A stretch of DNA of 64,000 nt, taken from positions 3,375,501-3,439,500 of the forward strand of contig SPDT01000006.1 of assembly GCA_008477525.1 (NCBI GenBank). Direction: 5' to 3'. The notes under the pieces were generated by a model, which was given only the letters and a program-made list of their open reading frames with translations, was not told where the DNA came from and searched no databases. This stretch comes from Hypomyces perniciosus. Lineage: Eukaryota > Ascomycota > Sordariomycetes > Hypocreales > Hypocreaceae. Both the position numbers and the translations under genes were made by a program. Numbering within the stretch: position 1 is the first letter of the stretch; each line of letters begins with the position of its first letter. Of the stretch, positions 35,781-47,995 are shown one piece after another.

Positions 35781-37444
35781 TTGTCTAAAAGGAATGATGG
35801 GGACTGCTTCAAAAATTATATGGTTCAGCAACGGGGCTGTTTGGGTCTGAGTATAACTGATTAAATTATCCTAAAAAGCAACACAACGGGACGGAGAACA
35901 AGACGGCTATGGCACGCGAAGGAGACGGTTAGGTATTGCGTTTTGCCTTTAGGTTTCCAGTATGAATTACAAGTATTATCTTTCATGACGGCACAGTAGG
36001 CCATACTCTCTTGAAGACCCCCCATTTGAAAATGAAATGTCTTTTCGCGCGCCTGATGGATGAATTTACAGCAGCGGAATAAATGTCTGGGTGAAATTGT
36101 CTGAGGATTCTGTGTTGTCAGAATACACATTCGTGTGTGAGGCACTGGCCTGTGTTTGACATGGTTGCTCTGCTGGTGCTTGTAGTATGTATATATGCCC
36201 GGGGCAGTATGCCCGAAGGCTCACGATTTCGATTCGTAGATCATATGGCAAGCATTCAGAGTAAAGTATCATCTTTCTTGGGGACTAAGGTAGAAAACTG
36301 GCGATTTAACTGGGTAACGACGGGTTTCACTTGTCAACGGCCCTTAGTGACACCGGACTTAAGCAAACAAAGAGATTTCGGCTTTCCTCATTGGGGTTTC
36401 ATCGACAATAGTATCTATGTATAAGGAATTGTCTCCGGGATGATCAGTACGCGTTGGGAAGGGGTCTGGTATGGGCTGTCTCAGTATCCGCTGATCGCTG
36501 CAGAAACAAAGAAGCTTAACTACAGAGCACCCGACTTTGAATAATAGATCTACAGAGGGATTTGGGCATAGGGGAGATGAAGCTCCGGAGTGCGTGTCGC
36601 CTTGGTGCAGCTCCGCATACGGACGGAATTGCGCAAAGTACTACTAAGTAAATACCCCCCCCCAATGAACTCGTTTGCGACGACCCGTGAGGGGTTGTTG
36701 ATGCTGTGATTCGTGATGTGAGTGAGCCCGGGTAAATGGAGAGGTGAAGGATGCATTACTACTTCGTACTCCGTATGTATTTGTAAGTTCCCGAGATCCC
36801 GAGCCTTGGCCTTGCTTGCAACGACTGGCCTCGTGATCACAGGCCTGTTCTATCCTCTCCTGTCCTGTCAGCTTGCAGACGATGGTGATTATCAGCAGCA
36901 CTACGAAGATGCTTGTTGAGGCGATAGCGACTCCATAAGATCGCCGGGCTTTTGTGGAGTCTCCAGGGTTCGGCTCATTTTTCACCGCTGGGGTAAATCG
37001 GACAGCAGCTCTCTAGCGCGTATCTCGCCTCTGCAAAGTTTGTTCGTTAGGTGCCTTTGGTCGCCTATGTTTTTTGCCTTTTAGGTGGCAAGCCTCTGCA
37101 GCTGCTGACCTGAACCCACTAGCCCCGCCAGATCCCCGCTCCAGAGAAGGTCCAGGCGCTCACTGTTTTCAGCGTTTGGACCAACCTGCGTGCTGCTTGG
37201 CATGCGACACCTTGTCCAACCATCTTCAGCCTGCTTCTCCTCTGCATCCGATCGGCCCTCTGATCCCTCTATCTCGCCTCTCAGCCTCCCCTCTGCGACC
37301 GCCAAACGGCCGTCACTCTATTTTTCTTCTCTTTTATGCGCCAGCTAAGAGGAATCGCCGCTTCGTCCACAGCATCGCAACAACCACCCTGAAAAAAAAA
37401 AGAAGGAAGGGAAGAAAGAAAGCAGACGTGTCCAAGCATCTGCA
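35781..37444. other. Intergenic region after pyruvate carboxylase
   Basis: No gene supported. It holds the 3' UTR of pyruvate carboxylase, a C9 run near 36657-36664, a TACTTCGTACTCCGTA motif at about 36760-36775 and the leader of the next gene. Confidence 0.55.
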
Positions 37445-38095
37445 ATGGAGAGCCTGCAGCTTTCCCAGGTCCTCGCCGACTTGAGCAATCTCGGCGCAGC
37501 AGTACGTTCTGCCACTCCACTCCTATACTACCAGGCCTGTTCAATGAAGCATCTCGCCGGCTGACATTGCTGTCATCGCAACCAACAGGAACCGGATGCC
37601 GCAGCAGCCATCGTCCACGCAAACATCCCCATCACCAAGACCGACTTCGACAAGACCGAACCATCCCAGCAGCAGAGACCATCATCGGGCTTGAGGCGAG
37701 CCTGGTCAGCAGAGCCAACCGCCCAGCCCAAGTTCGACAAGATGGGACGGCGGATCCTCATCAACTCGCCCAAGTCAGGCTCTGCGGCTAACTCGACCCC
37801 TGGCACTCCCCGACTCTCCGATGTAAGACGGATATTCGTTGAGTTTCATCCAGCTTGGCCTACTGACAGCGACTGCCAGACCGAAGATGACCTCGAGCGA
37901 GCAAACACCCTGATGGCGCTATACGATATTCGTGCTAAGCTCAAGCAGCAAGACAACAACAGTCTCATGAGGGCACGTGACAAGATCAATGCGCTCGCCG
38001 CCAGACAACAAGCCCAGCAGACAGCGGAGCGAAACATGAGGGCAGCCGAGGAGATTCGACGAAACCGATACTCGTTCCCGAAGTCTGGGCTTTGA
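37445..38095 (+). CDS. Small protein of unknown function, 168 aa
   Basis: Exons 37445-37501, 37589-37822 and 37880-38095. I do not recognise a named family. The N-terminus (ESLQLSQVLADLSNLGAA) is a short amphipathic helix, the middle is a low-complexity Ser/Pro/Gln segment with an RRAWSAEP and a GRRILINSPK block, and the last 60 residues form a predicted charged coiled coil (LERANTLMALYDIRAKLKQQ onward) ending in RYSFPKSGL. The second intron (37823-37879, 57 bp) is a multiple of three and contains no stop, so retention would insert 19 residues in frame; its branch-like CTACTGAC argues that it is removed. The start is the first ATG with an in-frame continuation over a good donor site. Probably a conserved fungal hypothetical protein. 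Confidence 0.8.
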
Positions 38096-40174
38096 ATAAT
38101 ACCCTGCGCGCCAACAACATACAGCGCTTCTCTCACACAGTTTTCATAGAGCTCATACTTCGGCTTGATGAGGAGTTTCGGCTTGTTCATGACGGGTGCT
38201 TTTGTATACCCTCTTTCTCTTCTTTTGACTCGTCTATGGGGAACAGGGGCAAAAAAGCAAACGGATACATCTATTACTTTCGATGACGAATGGCAACGGC
38301 CTAAAAATAAATGACATGAGGATACTGGATGAAACAAAGGGAGTTTGACGGAACCGGGCGGGTTGATATCACTGAATTGGGTTTAATTGTGGGAGGCTCT
38401 TCTTCTCTCCTTCAGTTCCCACCTTCTTTGCCTCGAGTTTCAATGGTGTTCCTGGGATTTTAATTGTTTTTGTTTTTTTGAGTATACGGCATAGGGCGAT
38501 TTGCGATTCAGTCTCTTTTTCATCACGCAACAGATTCGAGCGCGGTGTCATAGGGACAAGGGTGTCTCTTTTCAACTTGTTGGCAGGCTTTTGTTGGTTT
38601 TGAAGGGGATGCGGTACTCATTCACACGATGCGCGAGTTGTTTGTACGATATGTCTATTCACGATATAATATCTAAACATGAACGGCCTACTTGCTTGCC
38701 ATACAGAGTACTTCGCACATACACACTAATACCGAAGGCAGTGATGTGTGCCCTCGGTTGAGATGACGACGCTGTTAGTGTTGTTGTTACCCCGCGCGCC
38801 CATCTTCATACCTATGCGGACACCGAGAAGTCCGGTGGAAAAAAAAGGGTTATTTCGTGATGCCGCTTCGGGCCCGCCCAACAGGATACTATCTAATACG
38901 TGTTTAACGAAATCGGCCATGTTGTGGAGATGCAACGTATTAATTCACATATGAGTCTTCCATACCTACAAAACAGCAAAGGTGAGGCTGTTTCACAATG
39001 CGAAGTCTAAGCCATTTTATCACTTTCTCAGCAGGCATCATCTTAGTGCTTATTATCCAGGGCGGGGCGAATCGGGATACTGGGAAGCTTCCCGAGGCTT
39101 ATCCATCCGCTATGACGAGTCTGCCCCTCCGTTTTGAGGCAGAGCTGGGATGCTCATGTGGGGAGGCTAGAGCTTCGGTTGATTTGAATTGCAGTCCTGA
39201 AGTGCTTGGGGGGTGAGTCCGAGGCTAAGTTTATGTTTTTTTTTTCTTATGGCGCATGGATGGGGTACATCGCGTTTTCAGCTGTGTCTTGAGCACAGAA
39301 GCTGTGAAATTGCCGTGTACAAAGTACGTATCCCTTATTCTATAGCTATTTCATGAAAGATTTCTACTCTGTATAAAGCACTACTATTAGCATCATACTC
39401 CGTAAGGAACGGACATTTCTCGATTTACAAGTAAAGTGAGATTTGAGGTGATTTGCTACGCCACCCACAAGGCTGGGCAAAGACTCCATTCAAAAGCTGC
39501 ACAGCCACTCCGCAGTGGAAATCATGGCCATGACTGCATTTGATGTCTCGAATCAGAATCAGAACCCGAAATCCGAGCCCAAGCCTTCAACCCACCTGCT
39601 CTATTATTATGATTATGCACTGCTGGTTTATTTGTCAACAAGCCCGCCGCCTTATTTAAGTACGTTGGAAAGCCAAGCCAACCAGCCTCAGCGCCCAGCC
39701 CGCGCTAACGGTTCTTGTTGGTCAATCGTGGCACTGCTCGTTTGATACCACCAGAAAGAGCCCGACCTTTTAAGCCCAAGACCCAGCCATCGTCCTCTCT
39801 TTGTCGTTCCTTTTCTTGAATCTGTTTCTCCCCTCTTTTCCTCTTTTCCTGCTCCGTACTCCGTACATTTACCAAGATCAGTCATTATCGCTTTCCGCAG
39901 CCAAGAAGTTGCGCAACGGCATTTTCCGACAACTGCGAAGCTATCTGGTTGATAAAGTGGATTTTCCCACGTCATACTACCAGCTGACATTACCTCTGAG
40001 GCGTCGCGCCACGCACTCACTTCTCTCAAGGACACCGCAGCATTCCTCTCGGCCCCCTTGGAACCTAAGCCTTTTAATTGCTCCTACAACAAACAAAGTC
40101 AAAACAAATCTCCACCATCAATAACTTCGTCGGGCGCTTTTCTACTTCAGAGTTCGGCATCACTCGTCATCGCC
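38096..40174. other. Intergenic region with no gene seen
   Basis: About 2 kb. The right third (about 39770-40170) is pyrimidine-rich and should be the promoter and 5' UTR of the next gene. GTAC-type motifs lie at about 39396-39406 and 39852-39866. Short open stretches here lack codon bias or homology I can recognise. Confidence 0.5.
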
Positions 40175-40752
40175 ATGGCTCCTGCGGAGGGGCTCGTCAC
40201 CCGAGACTACGGTTGCGGTTATGGATATTACTATGATGGCCTTTACTGCGTGCGGAGGAGCAGCTGGTACTTTTGGGGTCGCTGGGTGCTAGCTGGCATC
40301 GCCATATTCATCGCCCTCGTCGTCTTAGTGTCTTGCATGTAAGTTCTTCCTGTTGTCCTTTTGTTGATGAACGTTGTTCGCTGACTTGGCGCAGATGCGT
40401 CTCGCGAAGGAATCGCAAGAAGGGCGCGCAGCCCATGTATGGAACCGGCTGGATGAGCGGAAGCAGTAACAAGTACAACAACAACAACGGCACCGAGATG
40501 AACAACTACCAGAACGGCTACAACCAAGGCGGCTACGGCCAGCAACAGTATGGCGGCGGTTATGGAGGATATCCCAGCCCTCCTCCGTACGGCCAGCCCC
40601 AACCTGCGGCCAACCAGATGACGGGCACGACGTTCAACCCGAACGACGGATACTATTCGGGCCAGCAGCAGTACGGAGTGCAGCAGCCGCCGCATGCTTA
40701 CCAGCCTGATAGCCACTACCAGGCCCCAGCCGGTCCGCCTCCAGGGAAATGA
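40175..40752 (+). CDS. RCR-type single-pass membrane protein
   Basis: Exons 40175-40338 and 40395-40752 give 173 aa. The N-terminus is short and Cys/Tyr-rich (DYGCGYGYYYDGLYCVRR), followed by one membrane segment (about residues 36-55), a basic SRRNRKKG stop-transfer block, and a long Gly/Tyr/Gln/Pro-rich tail with GYGQQQYGGGYGGYP. This layout is that of the RCR family (chitin synthesis regulation, Congo red resistance), which in yeast acts in plasma-membrane and endosome trafficking and contains PY-type motifs for the Rsp5 ubiquitin ligase; PPPY is present in the tail. The 56-bp intron lies just after the membrane segment and restores Ile-Cys. Family assignment is by architecture. Confidence 0.85.
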
Positions 40753-42919
40753 AAGTATGAACGGGAGAGTTGATGACTCTTGAGGGAGGAGGGAGAGCGC
40801 AGGAATAGGATTGATGAGAGTGGCACGGCCGCAAACGATGGCGAGACCTTTGGTGGATTGGGGCGTTCACGGGGGACCTTTTTTTTTTTTTTTTTTTTTT
40901 TTTTTTGTGAATTTTTCTTTCCAGGCTGGAGGGAAATCATGATTCGATGTCCTCGCATGTTTGTGGCGTCAACTTTAATCGAGCGGCTGAGAAAACGCTG
41001 CTCATCGTACGAAGTATTAGTTTAGTCATCTTTTATTTCTCATACATTTTGTATTGTACTATGAAGTACGAAGTACTCGCAGTCACGATTATTATGCCCC
41101 CAAAGAGTGAAAAAAAATTCAACTCAGTTAATAAAGTGGAAACTACGAAGTACATATCTTGGCTTCTCACGGCTCAAACGTGTGATTGTGATGTGACCAG
41201 CCAAGCCAAGCCAACATTAAACATAAGACCGTGACAAGAGCTCGGAGGCCTCAACTGTGGAGTCGCCACAGACTCAGAATGTGATGTGGCTGTTGATTCC
41301 AAGCACTCCCCTGACTGATATGAAATTATATCGACAGGACACTGTTGTTATTAATGCCTCTACTCCGGATATCATACAGTGAGTGGTTTTGATGTCTGCA
41401 ATTACGAGTACGGTAGTATTAATGCTCGTACTCCATACTCGTATGGAGCATTATTAACCCCTGGTCCAGCGGCTCCATGAATAATAATATGGCTCGGCCC
41501 GACATGACGTTTTCGCACTCGCTGAGCCTCGCTGGCTGGGCCCTGCCAGGGGTTCTTTTTGAGGAACCCTCAACCCCCTGAAACACGCTGGACGCTGACT
41601 CGCTGAGGGGCTGGTGAGGAAGCAGAAGAAAAGAACGGACCCCACGACTCTATCTGATTTTTTTTTGTGGGCTGAGTGACAGGAGGATCACAATTCCCGG
41701 GCCCCAGTTTTTTCAAACTGCATCGTCGATAGCCGGGGGACGGAAATGGTCCCTTTGTGATGTTAATGGATTGAGGAAACGAACAATGGCTTATGGTGAA
41801 GATTATATTATCCATTATATCAATTCACTGAAGATGAGATGGAATCCGTGGGATGTACTTCGTATTCAGCATTGTGGTAATAGGCACATAACGGAGTACT
41901 ACTTCGGGCCGACCACCCAATTATAAGTAGTACCTGGCTTCTAGCGTTAGAGCCCACTGCACCTGTGCGCATTGCACTGCACTGCGCTGCGCTGCAAGCT
42001 GCAGGTACAAACAGTGTAGCGCATGGCTGGGCTGAGTCGCTGAGAGGATGGCGTTTCTTCCTAGTACCAAACTACTTCGTAATCGTCCTTTACTTCCTTT
42101 TCCCCTGGGGACGAAACCAACTCAAATTCTTCTTTTTTTTTTCCTCCCACCCACTGACTTTCCCCCAACCACCCTCTCTTGTTTGGCCTCGGCCATTCCG
42201 TTCTCTCCCTCTCTTCGCATCTTGCTATTGTGTGCGACTGTCTCTTTGGATTGAGACGGCACTGCCATTCTCTTGGACGCGCGCGCGCTAAAAATCGACC
42301 AACCTCTCGAGAGGACCCAATTGTGTGGACTACTTTCATCCCTGAGTTCCGCTCGTTTGTCGCCCGTCACTCTCACTTTTTGTTGCACAGCCTTTCCCGT
42401 TGGTTTCGCCAGCGAGTGTCTTGCAGCCAATCCTCGCCCTCGATTTGTTCGCTCTGCCGATTCTACCACGATTCACTCCTTTTTGACCTTTTGGTGCTAC
42501 GACGTCACTTGACGATCGCCAGGGGCGAAGGTCTCATTTTACGCCGCACCGTCTAAATCGGCTCACCCTCTCGGTCTTTATCAGTCTTCAACCATTTCTT
42601 GGTGATACTGCCACAGCTTGGCCGGCGCAATCGGTCGCTCTTCTCTACACTCTTTTCACACTACGCAAACGATTGTTGTTTTTTCAAACACCCGCTTACG
42701 AATCTCCTATTCTGGTTATTTCGCACATTGCCGATACCACCGAAACAACGCGTCGACGCAAATTGCTTCAATTTACATTCATATCTAGGGAATGACTTAT
42801 TAAAACACCGACCGTATTGAAGTTTCTGGAAGGTTGAAAATCTGCAATCTCCAGACATCATTTTCCGAACAAGACTTGCGAAATATTTTGAATAGTAATC
42901 GGGGTGGAAAATATTCACG
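40753..42919. other. Intergenic region, T28 run and GTAC motifs
   Basis: No gene supported. A run of 28 T lies at 40879-40906. Motifs of the GTAC-N3-GTAC type lie at 41007-41017, 41063-41077, 41855-41865 and 41892-41900. From about 42120 the plus strand is pyrimidine-rich, a probable long 5' UTR of the next gene. Confidence 0.55.
40879..40906 (+). repeat. T28 homopolymer
   Basis: 28 consecutive T, about 125 bp after the stop of the RCR-type gene. Length may vary between isolates or be affected by sequencing. Confidence 0.9.
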
Positions 42920-44395
42920 ATGCCTCCCGTGGACATTGCCATGGCGCGAAGCCTCCATGGCGGACTATGGGGGACTGTAAAAGACAGTCTGACCAGGAGT
43001 ATGGCTGCTGAAGTTGTGAGGAGGGACATGGTCAACAGCGCCAATGACAAGATGAATGAAATCAAGCTGGCCTTTTCAAGCTGGGATAATTGCATGAACG
43101 CCGTGTATTGCAAGTACGTGACAAGAGGTGTGGCCTTGGGAACTTTCGTTTGCTAACTGTCCATTCGCAGGTGGCCTGTTATTGCTGTTATTGCCGTCGG
43201 CGGCCTCATCGTCCTTAGTATTCTCATTTGCATTATCCGATGCGCCTGCTGTGGTGTTGCATGCTGCTGCAGTTGCTTCCATTGTCTCAAATGCTGCGGT
43301 AACTGCTGTGGCTGCTGCGATCCCCCTGGTGGAAAGCCTCATAAGTATCTTGACGAACCTTACAATCCTCCAGCCCAACAAGGATATGGATACCGGCAAC
43401 AGGCTCCCATGGAGGCTCAATTCCCATCAGCTCCTTCACCCGGGCCTGGGCCTGGGCCTACTTACGCGTCCAGTGGGCCTCCTCAGTATGCCGAATTCGA
43501 CGTTTCAAAGAAGAATGAACCCGATGCCCTTCCTGCCATGCCCACCTGGGAAGACAGTACTTCTAAAAAGATGGTGCTCGAGGAGGATGGCGTCGAAATG
43601 GATCATTTGCCAAAAAAGTCACCCTCGCCGGACAGGATTTCTCCCATGCCCACCGTACCCATGGGTGCTGCGGCGCCTCCCATGCACATGGGTCGTAATG
43701 GACCATATGACCGCTCCCAGGGCAACTCCGCCGGTTACATGAATGCCTATGGCCAGCAGCCCCTCAATTCTTACGGTGGACAGGGCCATGGTTACGACCC
43801 GAATCGTGTATCAGACGGATACGGCCTGGACCAACCTTACGACGCCATGGGATCGATGGGACCTGGACGACAATCTCCCCTTCCAAACCCTAACGGATAC
43901 GGCGGTCCAAGACAGATGACTCCAGGGCCGATACGCATGCCGCAAGCACCGCTTGAGCTTGATGGACACGGCAGCTACCCTACCACCAGCACTCCGACAC
44001 CGTATGAGCTTGATGGACACGGCAGCTACCCTACCACCAGCACTCCGGCACCGTATGGCATGGAACCTCGGATGCGGAACTCTCCCGGCCCCGGCCCCGG
44101 CCAAAACTACAGGCAATCCCCGGCCCCTCAAAACAATCATGGTATGTCTCCGCCGAGAGTGACCTCCCCCAGACAGGCTCCCTATAGGTCGTATTCTCCT
44201 GCCCCTCAAAGCCCTCACGCTCAAATTACCAACAACTCAGGATTCGACTTTAATTCGGGCTACTCCCGGCCGCAAACCCGTGAAGGTCCCAACTACGACC
44301 GCCGACCAAGTGAGTCCCGTGAGAACGACGAACACGAGGCCTATCCAGGATACAAGCCCTACGCACCAGCCCAGCAGGCCTGGAGCGGTGTCTAG
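42920..44395 (+). CDS. Fibroin-3-like membrane protein with Cys cluster
   Basis: Exons 42920-43113 and 43171-44395 give 472 aa. The N-terminal 65 residues are soluble and helical. One membrane segment follows at about 67-87, then a dense Cys cluster (CACCGVACCCSCFHCLKCC and on, about 88-113, roughly 14 Cys) on its cytosolic side, which could be palmitoylated or bind metal. The remaining 350 residues are Pro/Gly/Tyr/Ser-rich and probably disordered. This matches proteins annotated in sordariomycetes as fibroin-3 related; function unknown. A 51-bp unit is duplicated in tandem at 43955-44056, giving ELDGHGSYPTTSTPTPY twice with one substitution. The 57-bp intron has a TGCTAAC branch site at 43151-43157 and restores Lys-Trp at the membrane edge. 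Confidence 0.82.
43955..44056 (+). repeat. 51-bp in-frame tandem duplication
   Basis: Two units (43955-44005 and 44006-44056) differing at one base near the end. It adds a 17-residue repeat to the disordered tail of the fibroin-3-like protein. Confidence 0.95.
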
Positions 44396-45076
44396 CTGTC
44401 CCGGTCCGAATCGAATCTTGATGTTCACTCACGGCTCAGCTGTATGACATGATGTTGTATTCAATACCTTGGGAATGGGTTAGAGTTCGGCGTTTATTTT
44501 CTTGTTTTCTTTGGACAGTTACAAAGATCTGCTTTGAGGCAGCGGTTTTCACCAAGTACAACTTGGATGGTGGATCGTTTTATGATGACATTTTAGCGGG
44601 CTTTCTGATTCTTGGGAAAATGACATTGTATTATTTGTCTTTACATTTCTCACTGGGGGGTTTTTACGGAAATTTGTACTTAGACGGAATGTGGATTGTG
44701 CTTGGTTTGAGCCACATGCAGTCTTCAGGATCTACGACATTGAATTGTCGGGGTTGTTCAATTAGCGTTACGACAGAATTCAATATCTACGACTTTGAAA
44801 ATGATTGTCAATGCTGAGGTGATTTCAACTCTGGCCTATTATACCTGAATAGCAGTCCGGATTAATCTGCCTGCCGAGGCTGTGCTACTTGGTCTCCGGA
44901 GGGAGATGGATACGGCTGATGTGGGCCTCAAAGAGGAGGTTAGTAATTGTTAAACCGACTACACATTGCCAGACTACTGAACCAAATATTCAACCAAAAC
45001 ACTTCACGCCATCTTCTTCACTCATTTTCATCGGTTTCATAAAAACCAGATATGTATATGTGACGAAGATCCGGCA
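44396..45076. other. Intergenic region
   Basis: About 680 bp holding the 3' UTR of the fibroin-3-like gene and the promoter of the next. No gene seen. Confidence 0.5.
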
Positions 45077-47443
45077 ATGTCGTTCTGGAATCCGAATCCA
45101 CAGCCACAGAGCCACAACCGCGATGACGCCGAAGGATCGGAAGGGACCTTTTACTTTCCTCCTCCGAATAGTCAGGACTGGAGAGGCTCGTATCATCAGT
45201 CCGGGTTGACACCTGCTTCGTCTGCTTCGTCTGCTTCGTCTGCTTCGTCTGCTTCGTCTGCTTCGTCTGCTTCGTCTGCCACTCAGTTCGCAGGTGTTCG
45301 TCTGCCGATGAACTATGGAGTCGTTCCACAGGCCGCAGCAAGTAGTCATTATATGCCTCCTCCGTTAATGGCTCCACAGCCTTCGCAAAAACCAAGCGTT
45401 TATCTAGGGAGCCATGTCCCGGCACCGCGTCCGTATCTCCCTTCCCAGCAGCAGCTTCATGGGGTTGCTGAGTCTGCTCCGGGACATAATTTGCAACAGA
45501 ACCGGGGATATTCGCTTCAGGGGTTTGAGTCAACACCATCTGGACCTTCTATTGTCGAACAGCTATTACAACGTCCAACCACTATGACCTACCCGACGGC
45601 GGTGTCAGAACCTCAGCAGCCTGTCTCCCCAGATGAAAGGGCGTTGGCAACTGTTGAGCAAAACTTGGATCGCCTCAGAATCGACTCCACGGCGCATTCA
45701 TCTACCGCCTCAAACTTCGATGTTGGTGAGCAATGCTTCAAATCGGCTCACTGGTTCTCCGGGGGATGGTACACCCACACCAGTTCTCCAGAATTTGTCG
45801 TCTGTCGAAAATGCTACGAAAGCCAAATTCAAGGATCCGTTTTTCAACACGAGTTCAAAAAGGAGATGACTCCGGCTAGCCGCGAGAGCACCCGTTCCTG
45901 TCACTTTGGAATACCTAGAATTTATGACGGGCTCTTCAAGAAAGCCCTTGCTACGTCCTCGCTTTCACGCCTCATTGAGTACGTAAAGACGAGGGAAGCC
46001 ATCCCAAACTGCAAAGGCACTTCGTGTGTCAACAAGGCCGATGGAATGGGATTGAAGTGGTTCAGCCCGACGAATAATGCCATTCCCGGCTTCATCGTCT
46101 GCGAGGCGTGTTATGAGGATTACATCACCGGTCATTCATTCGCGGCGCATTTTGAGCCGTATGAAGAGGTTCAACAAGAAGACAACCACCGGGCGTGCGA
46201 CTTGGCAGTCCCTTTTATCAAGCGGGAGTACCAGACAAAGTCCGTGATCAACGATTGGCAGGGGTTTTGCAGCGCATCTGCATTGCGTATGCGCGTGGAA
46301 ACCTGTCCGCGGTTGAAGAGCATATATCCTGGAGGACGGGAATGGTTCACACCTATCAATGGTCCAGCAGGATTCCTAGTGTGTCATGCCTGTTGCTACG
46401 ATTACATCGCTCACTCCGGCGAGGAGAACAAGTGGATAACTGCCGGAGGCGATGTCAGCAGAACGTATGGCTTCAGCATTTGCTGCTCCCTCGGGCAATT
46501 CAACGTATCCCTCGCCATGGCACGGGCACACGAAGCAAAGGACTTCTCTCTCTTCTGGAACGCTGCCCACAAGGTCCTCCAGGAACCCAAGTGCACATCC
46601 AGCGGCATGAATACCGCCAGCTGGTACACCTTCTCATCAAACCCTGAAAATTTCGACATCTGCGGCGCTTGCCTTGCATGTCTCATTGAGCCATTCGGTC
46701 TTGGAAGGGACTTCATGCCCAAACCTGGTGTTCAGCCTGGCGAGACAAGGATATGCGACTTAAACCCAGACACACCACGGGCCAAAATGTTCCTTGGAAA
46801 GTTGTCTGAGTCGTGCTATGGGGACGACACCAAGGCATTAGAAAAGTACGCCCATGAGTACGCCCACATCCCTGTCTGCGCGCGCGACGAGGACTTCAAG
46901 GGCCGGACATGGTTCGGTTGGGACGACTGCACCATCTGTCCCGAATGCCACCACGAATTCATCCGAGGAACTCCCCTCGCTGACTCCATGCCCTTCAGTG
47001 ATGGCGGCGTCAGGATAGACGAGAGTCGTCTGTGTGAAATGTACAGCCCCCGGATGCGCAAGCTTTACTTGGATGCATGCGCCAAGTCACCTCCTGACCC
47101 GAGCCAACTCCTCAAGGCCTCAAGGGAGAGACGAGCAGTGTATTTTCAAACGGTGCCTGTTATGAGGAATATCTTGGCGGATATGCAAAGGAATTTAAAC
47201 AGACAGATGATGGCTAATAGTCTGAGTTCGACGTACTTGCTCATGGGCGGGCTGCAGGCTGCTACGATGCCTGGAGCGAGTACGTATGGCATAGCAGGTG
47301 TTGGATATGGATACAGCAATGGGTTGGAGGTACAGGGTGCTGTTTATGGGAAGAGGGGGGAGGAAATTGCTGCTGCGTTGAGGAATGGCAATGGGAGGGC
47401 TGTTATTACACTCTTGGAACCTATATGGAGAGAGGTGGAATAG
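45077..47443 (+). CDS. Five-module cysteine-rich protein of unknown function
   Basis: Single exon, 788 aa. The N-terminal 210 residues are low-complexity (Gln/Ser/Pro) and include ASS repeated seven times, encoded by a 9-bp minisatellite. Then come five related modules of about 95 residues, each with a leading Cys, a W[FY] dipeptide, an aromatic or hydrophobic lead into [VI]C-x2-C, and a closing C[DEHS]-type Cys: about residues 220-275, 312-374, 397-460, 505-560 and 600-653. The VC-x2-C pairs lie near 243/246, 342/345, 435/438, 529/532 and 621/624. Module 3 carries extra Cys residues. The last 110 residues are a helical segment and a Gly-rich tail. The repeated Cys pattern suggests five small zinc-binding folds. 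I know of similar proteins in sordariomycete genomes only under vague names, and no signal peptide is visible. Confidence 0.85.
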   Translation: MSFWNPNPQPQSHNRDDAEGSEGTFYFPPPNSQDWRGSYHQSGLTPASSASSASSASSASSASSASSATQFAGVRLPMNYGVVPQAAASSHYMPPPLMAPQPSQKPSVYLGSHVPAPRPYLPSQQQLHGVAESAPGHNLQQNRGYSLQGFESTPSGPSIVEQLLQRPTTMTYPTAVSEPQQPVSPDERALATVEQNLDRLRIDSTAHSSTASNFDVGEQCFKSAHWFSGGWYTHTSSPEFVVCRKCYESQIQGSVFQHEFKKEMTPASRESTRSCHFGIPRIYDGLFKKALATSSLSRLIEYVKTREAIPNCKGTSCVNKADGMGLKWFSPTNNAIPGFIVCEACYEDYITGHSFAAHFEPYEEVQQEDNHRACDLAVPFIKREYQTKSVINDWQGFCSASALRMRVETCPRLKSIYPGGREWFTPINGPAGFLVCHACCYDYIAHSGEENKWITAGGDVSRTYGFSICCSLGQFNVSLAMARAHEAKDFSLFWNAAHKVLQEPKCTSSGMNTASWYTFSSNPENFDICGACLACLIEPFGLGRDFMPKPGVQPGETRICDLNPDTPRAKMFLGKLSESCYGDDTKALEKYAHEYAHIPVCARDEDFKGRTWFGWDDCTICPECHHEFIRGTPLADSMPFSDGGVRIDESRLCEMYSPRMRKLYLDACAKSPPDPSQLLKASRERRAVYFQTVPVMRNILADMQRNLNRQMMANSLSSTYLLMGGLQAATMPGASTYGIAGVGYGYSNGLEVQGAVYGKRGEEIAAALRNGNGRAVITLLEPIWREVE
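45215..45277 (+). repeat. 9-bp coding minisatellite, seven units
   Basis: GCTTCGTCT repeated seven times without error, in frame as Ala-Ser-Ser. Likely to vary in copy number between isolates. Confidence 0.97.
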
Positions 47444-47995
47444 ACTTGAACGTGGGGGGGCCTTTATATATAGATTTGTTTCCTTCTACAAAGTAGAAAG
47501 ACCTTGGATAAGTGTCGTCCAAATGTAGGGGTTGACTATATCCTATGCTAACTTGATCTCATAGTCTAAATAGGTTGACTTGATTGTAGGGAGATGTCGT
47601 CCTGAGATAGCCAATCCTTTGGTATATGACATTTTAGTAAGCCAACAACTATAAAGGAGTCGAGGCCAACACCTCTCAAATCCACAACAGTCAGAACCAT
47701 GGCAGTATAATTCAAAACGTTGAAAGAAAGGAACAGGTAAAAGGAAATTTATTAAAAGGACGAGAGAATTATTTCTTTACAGAAAGAAAGGTGGTCTAGT
47801 AATGCTCTCCTCTCCTCCCAAGCGCTTACGAGCATCGGGGGGGGCTTGGAAACTTCAAGCCCAACACAATAGGACCGACTACCTGGTAACACATAACTCA
47901 TAACTCAACGTCAATGCACACACAAGGAAGAAAAAAAAGAATAAAGAGTAAAAGATGAGATAAAAAGAAATCCGGTAAGATTTTAAGCTATCACA
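47444..47995. other. Intergenic region
   Basis: 3' side of the five-module gene and the flank of the tRNA gene. No other feature recognised. Some purine-rich low complexity lies at 47920-47970. Confidence 0.5.
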
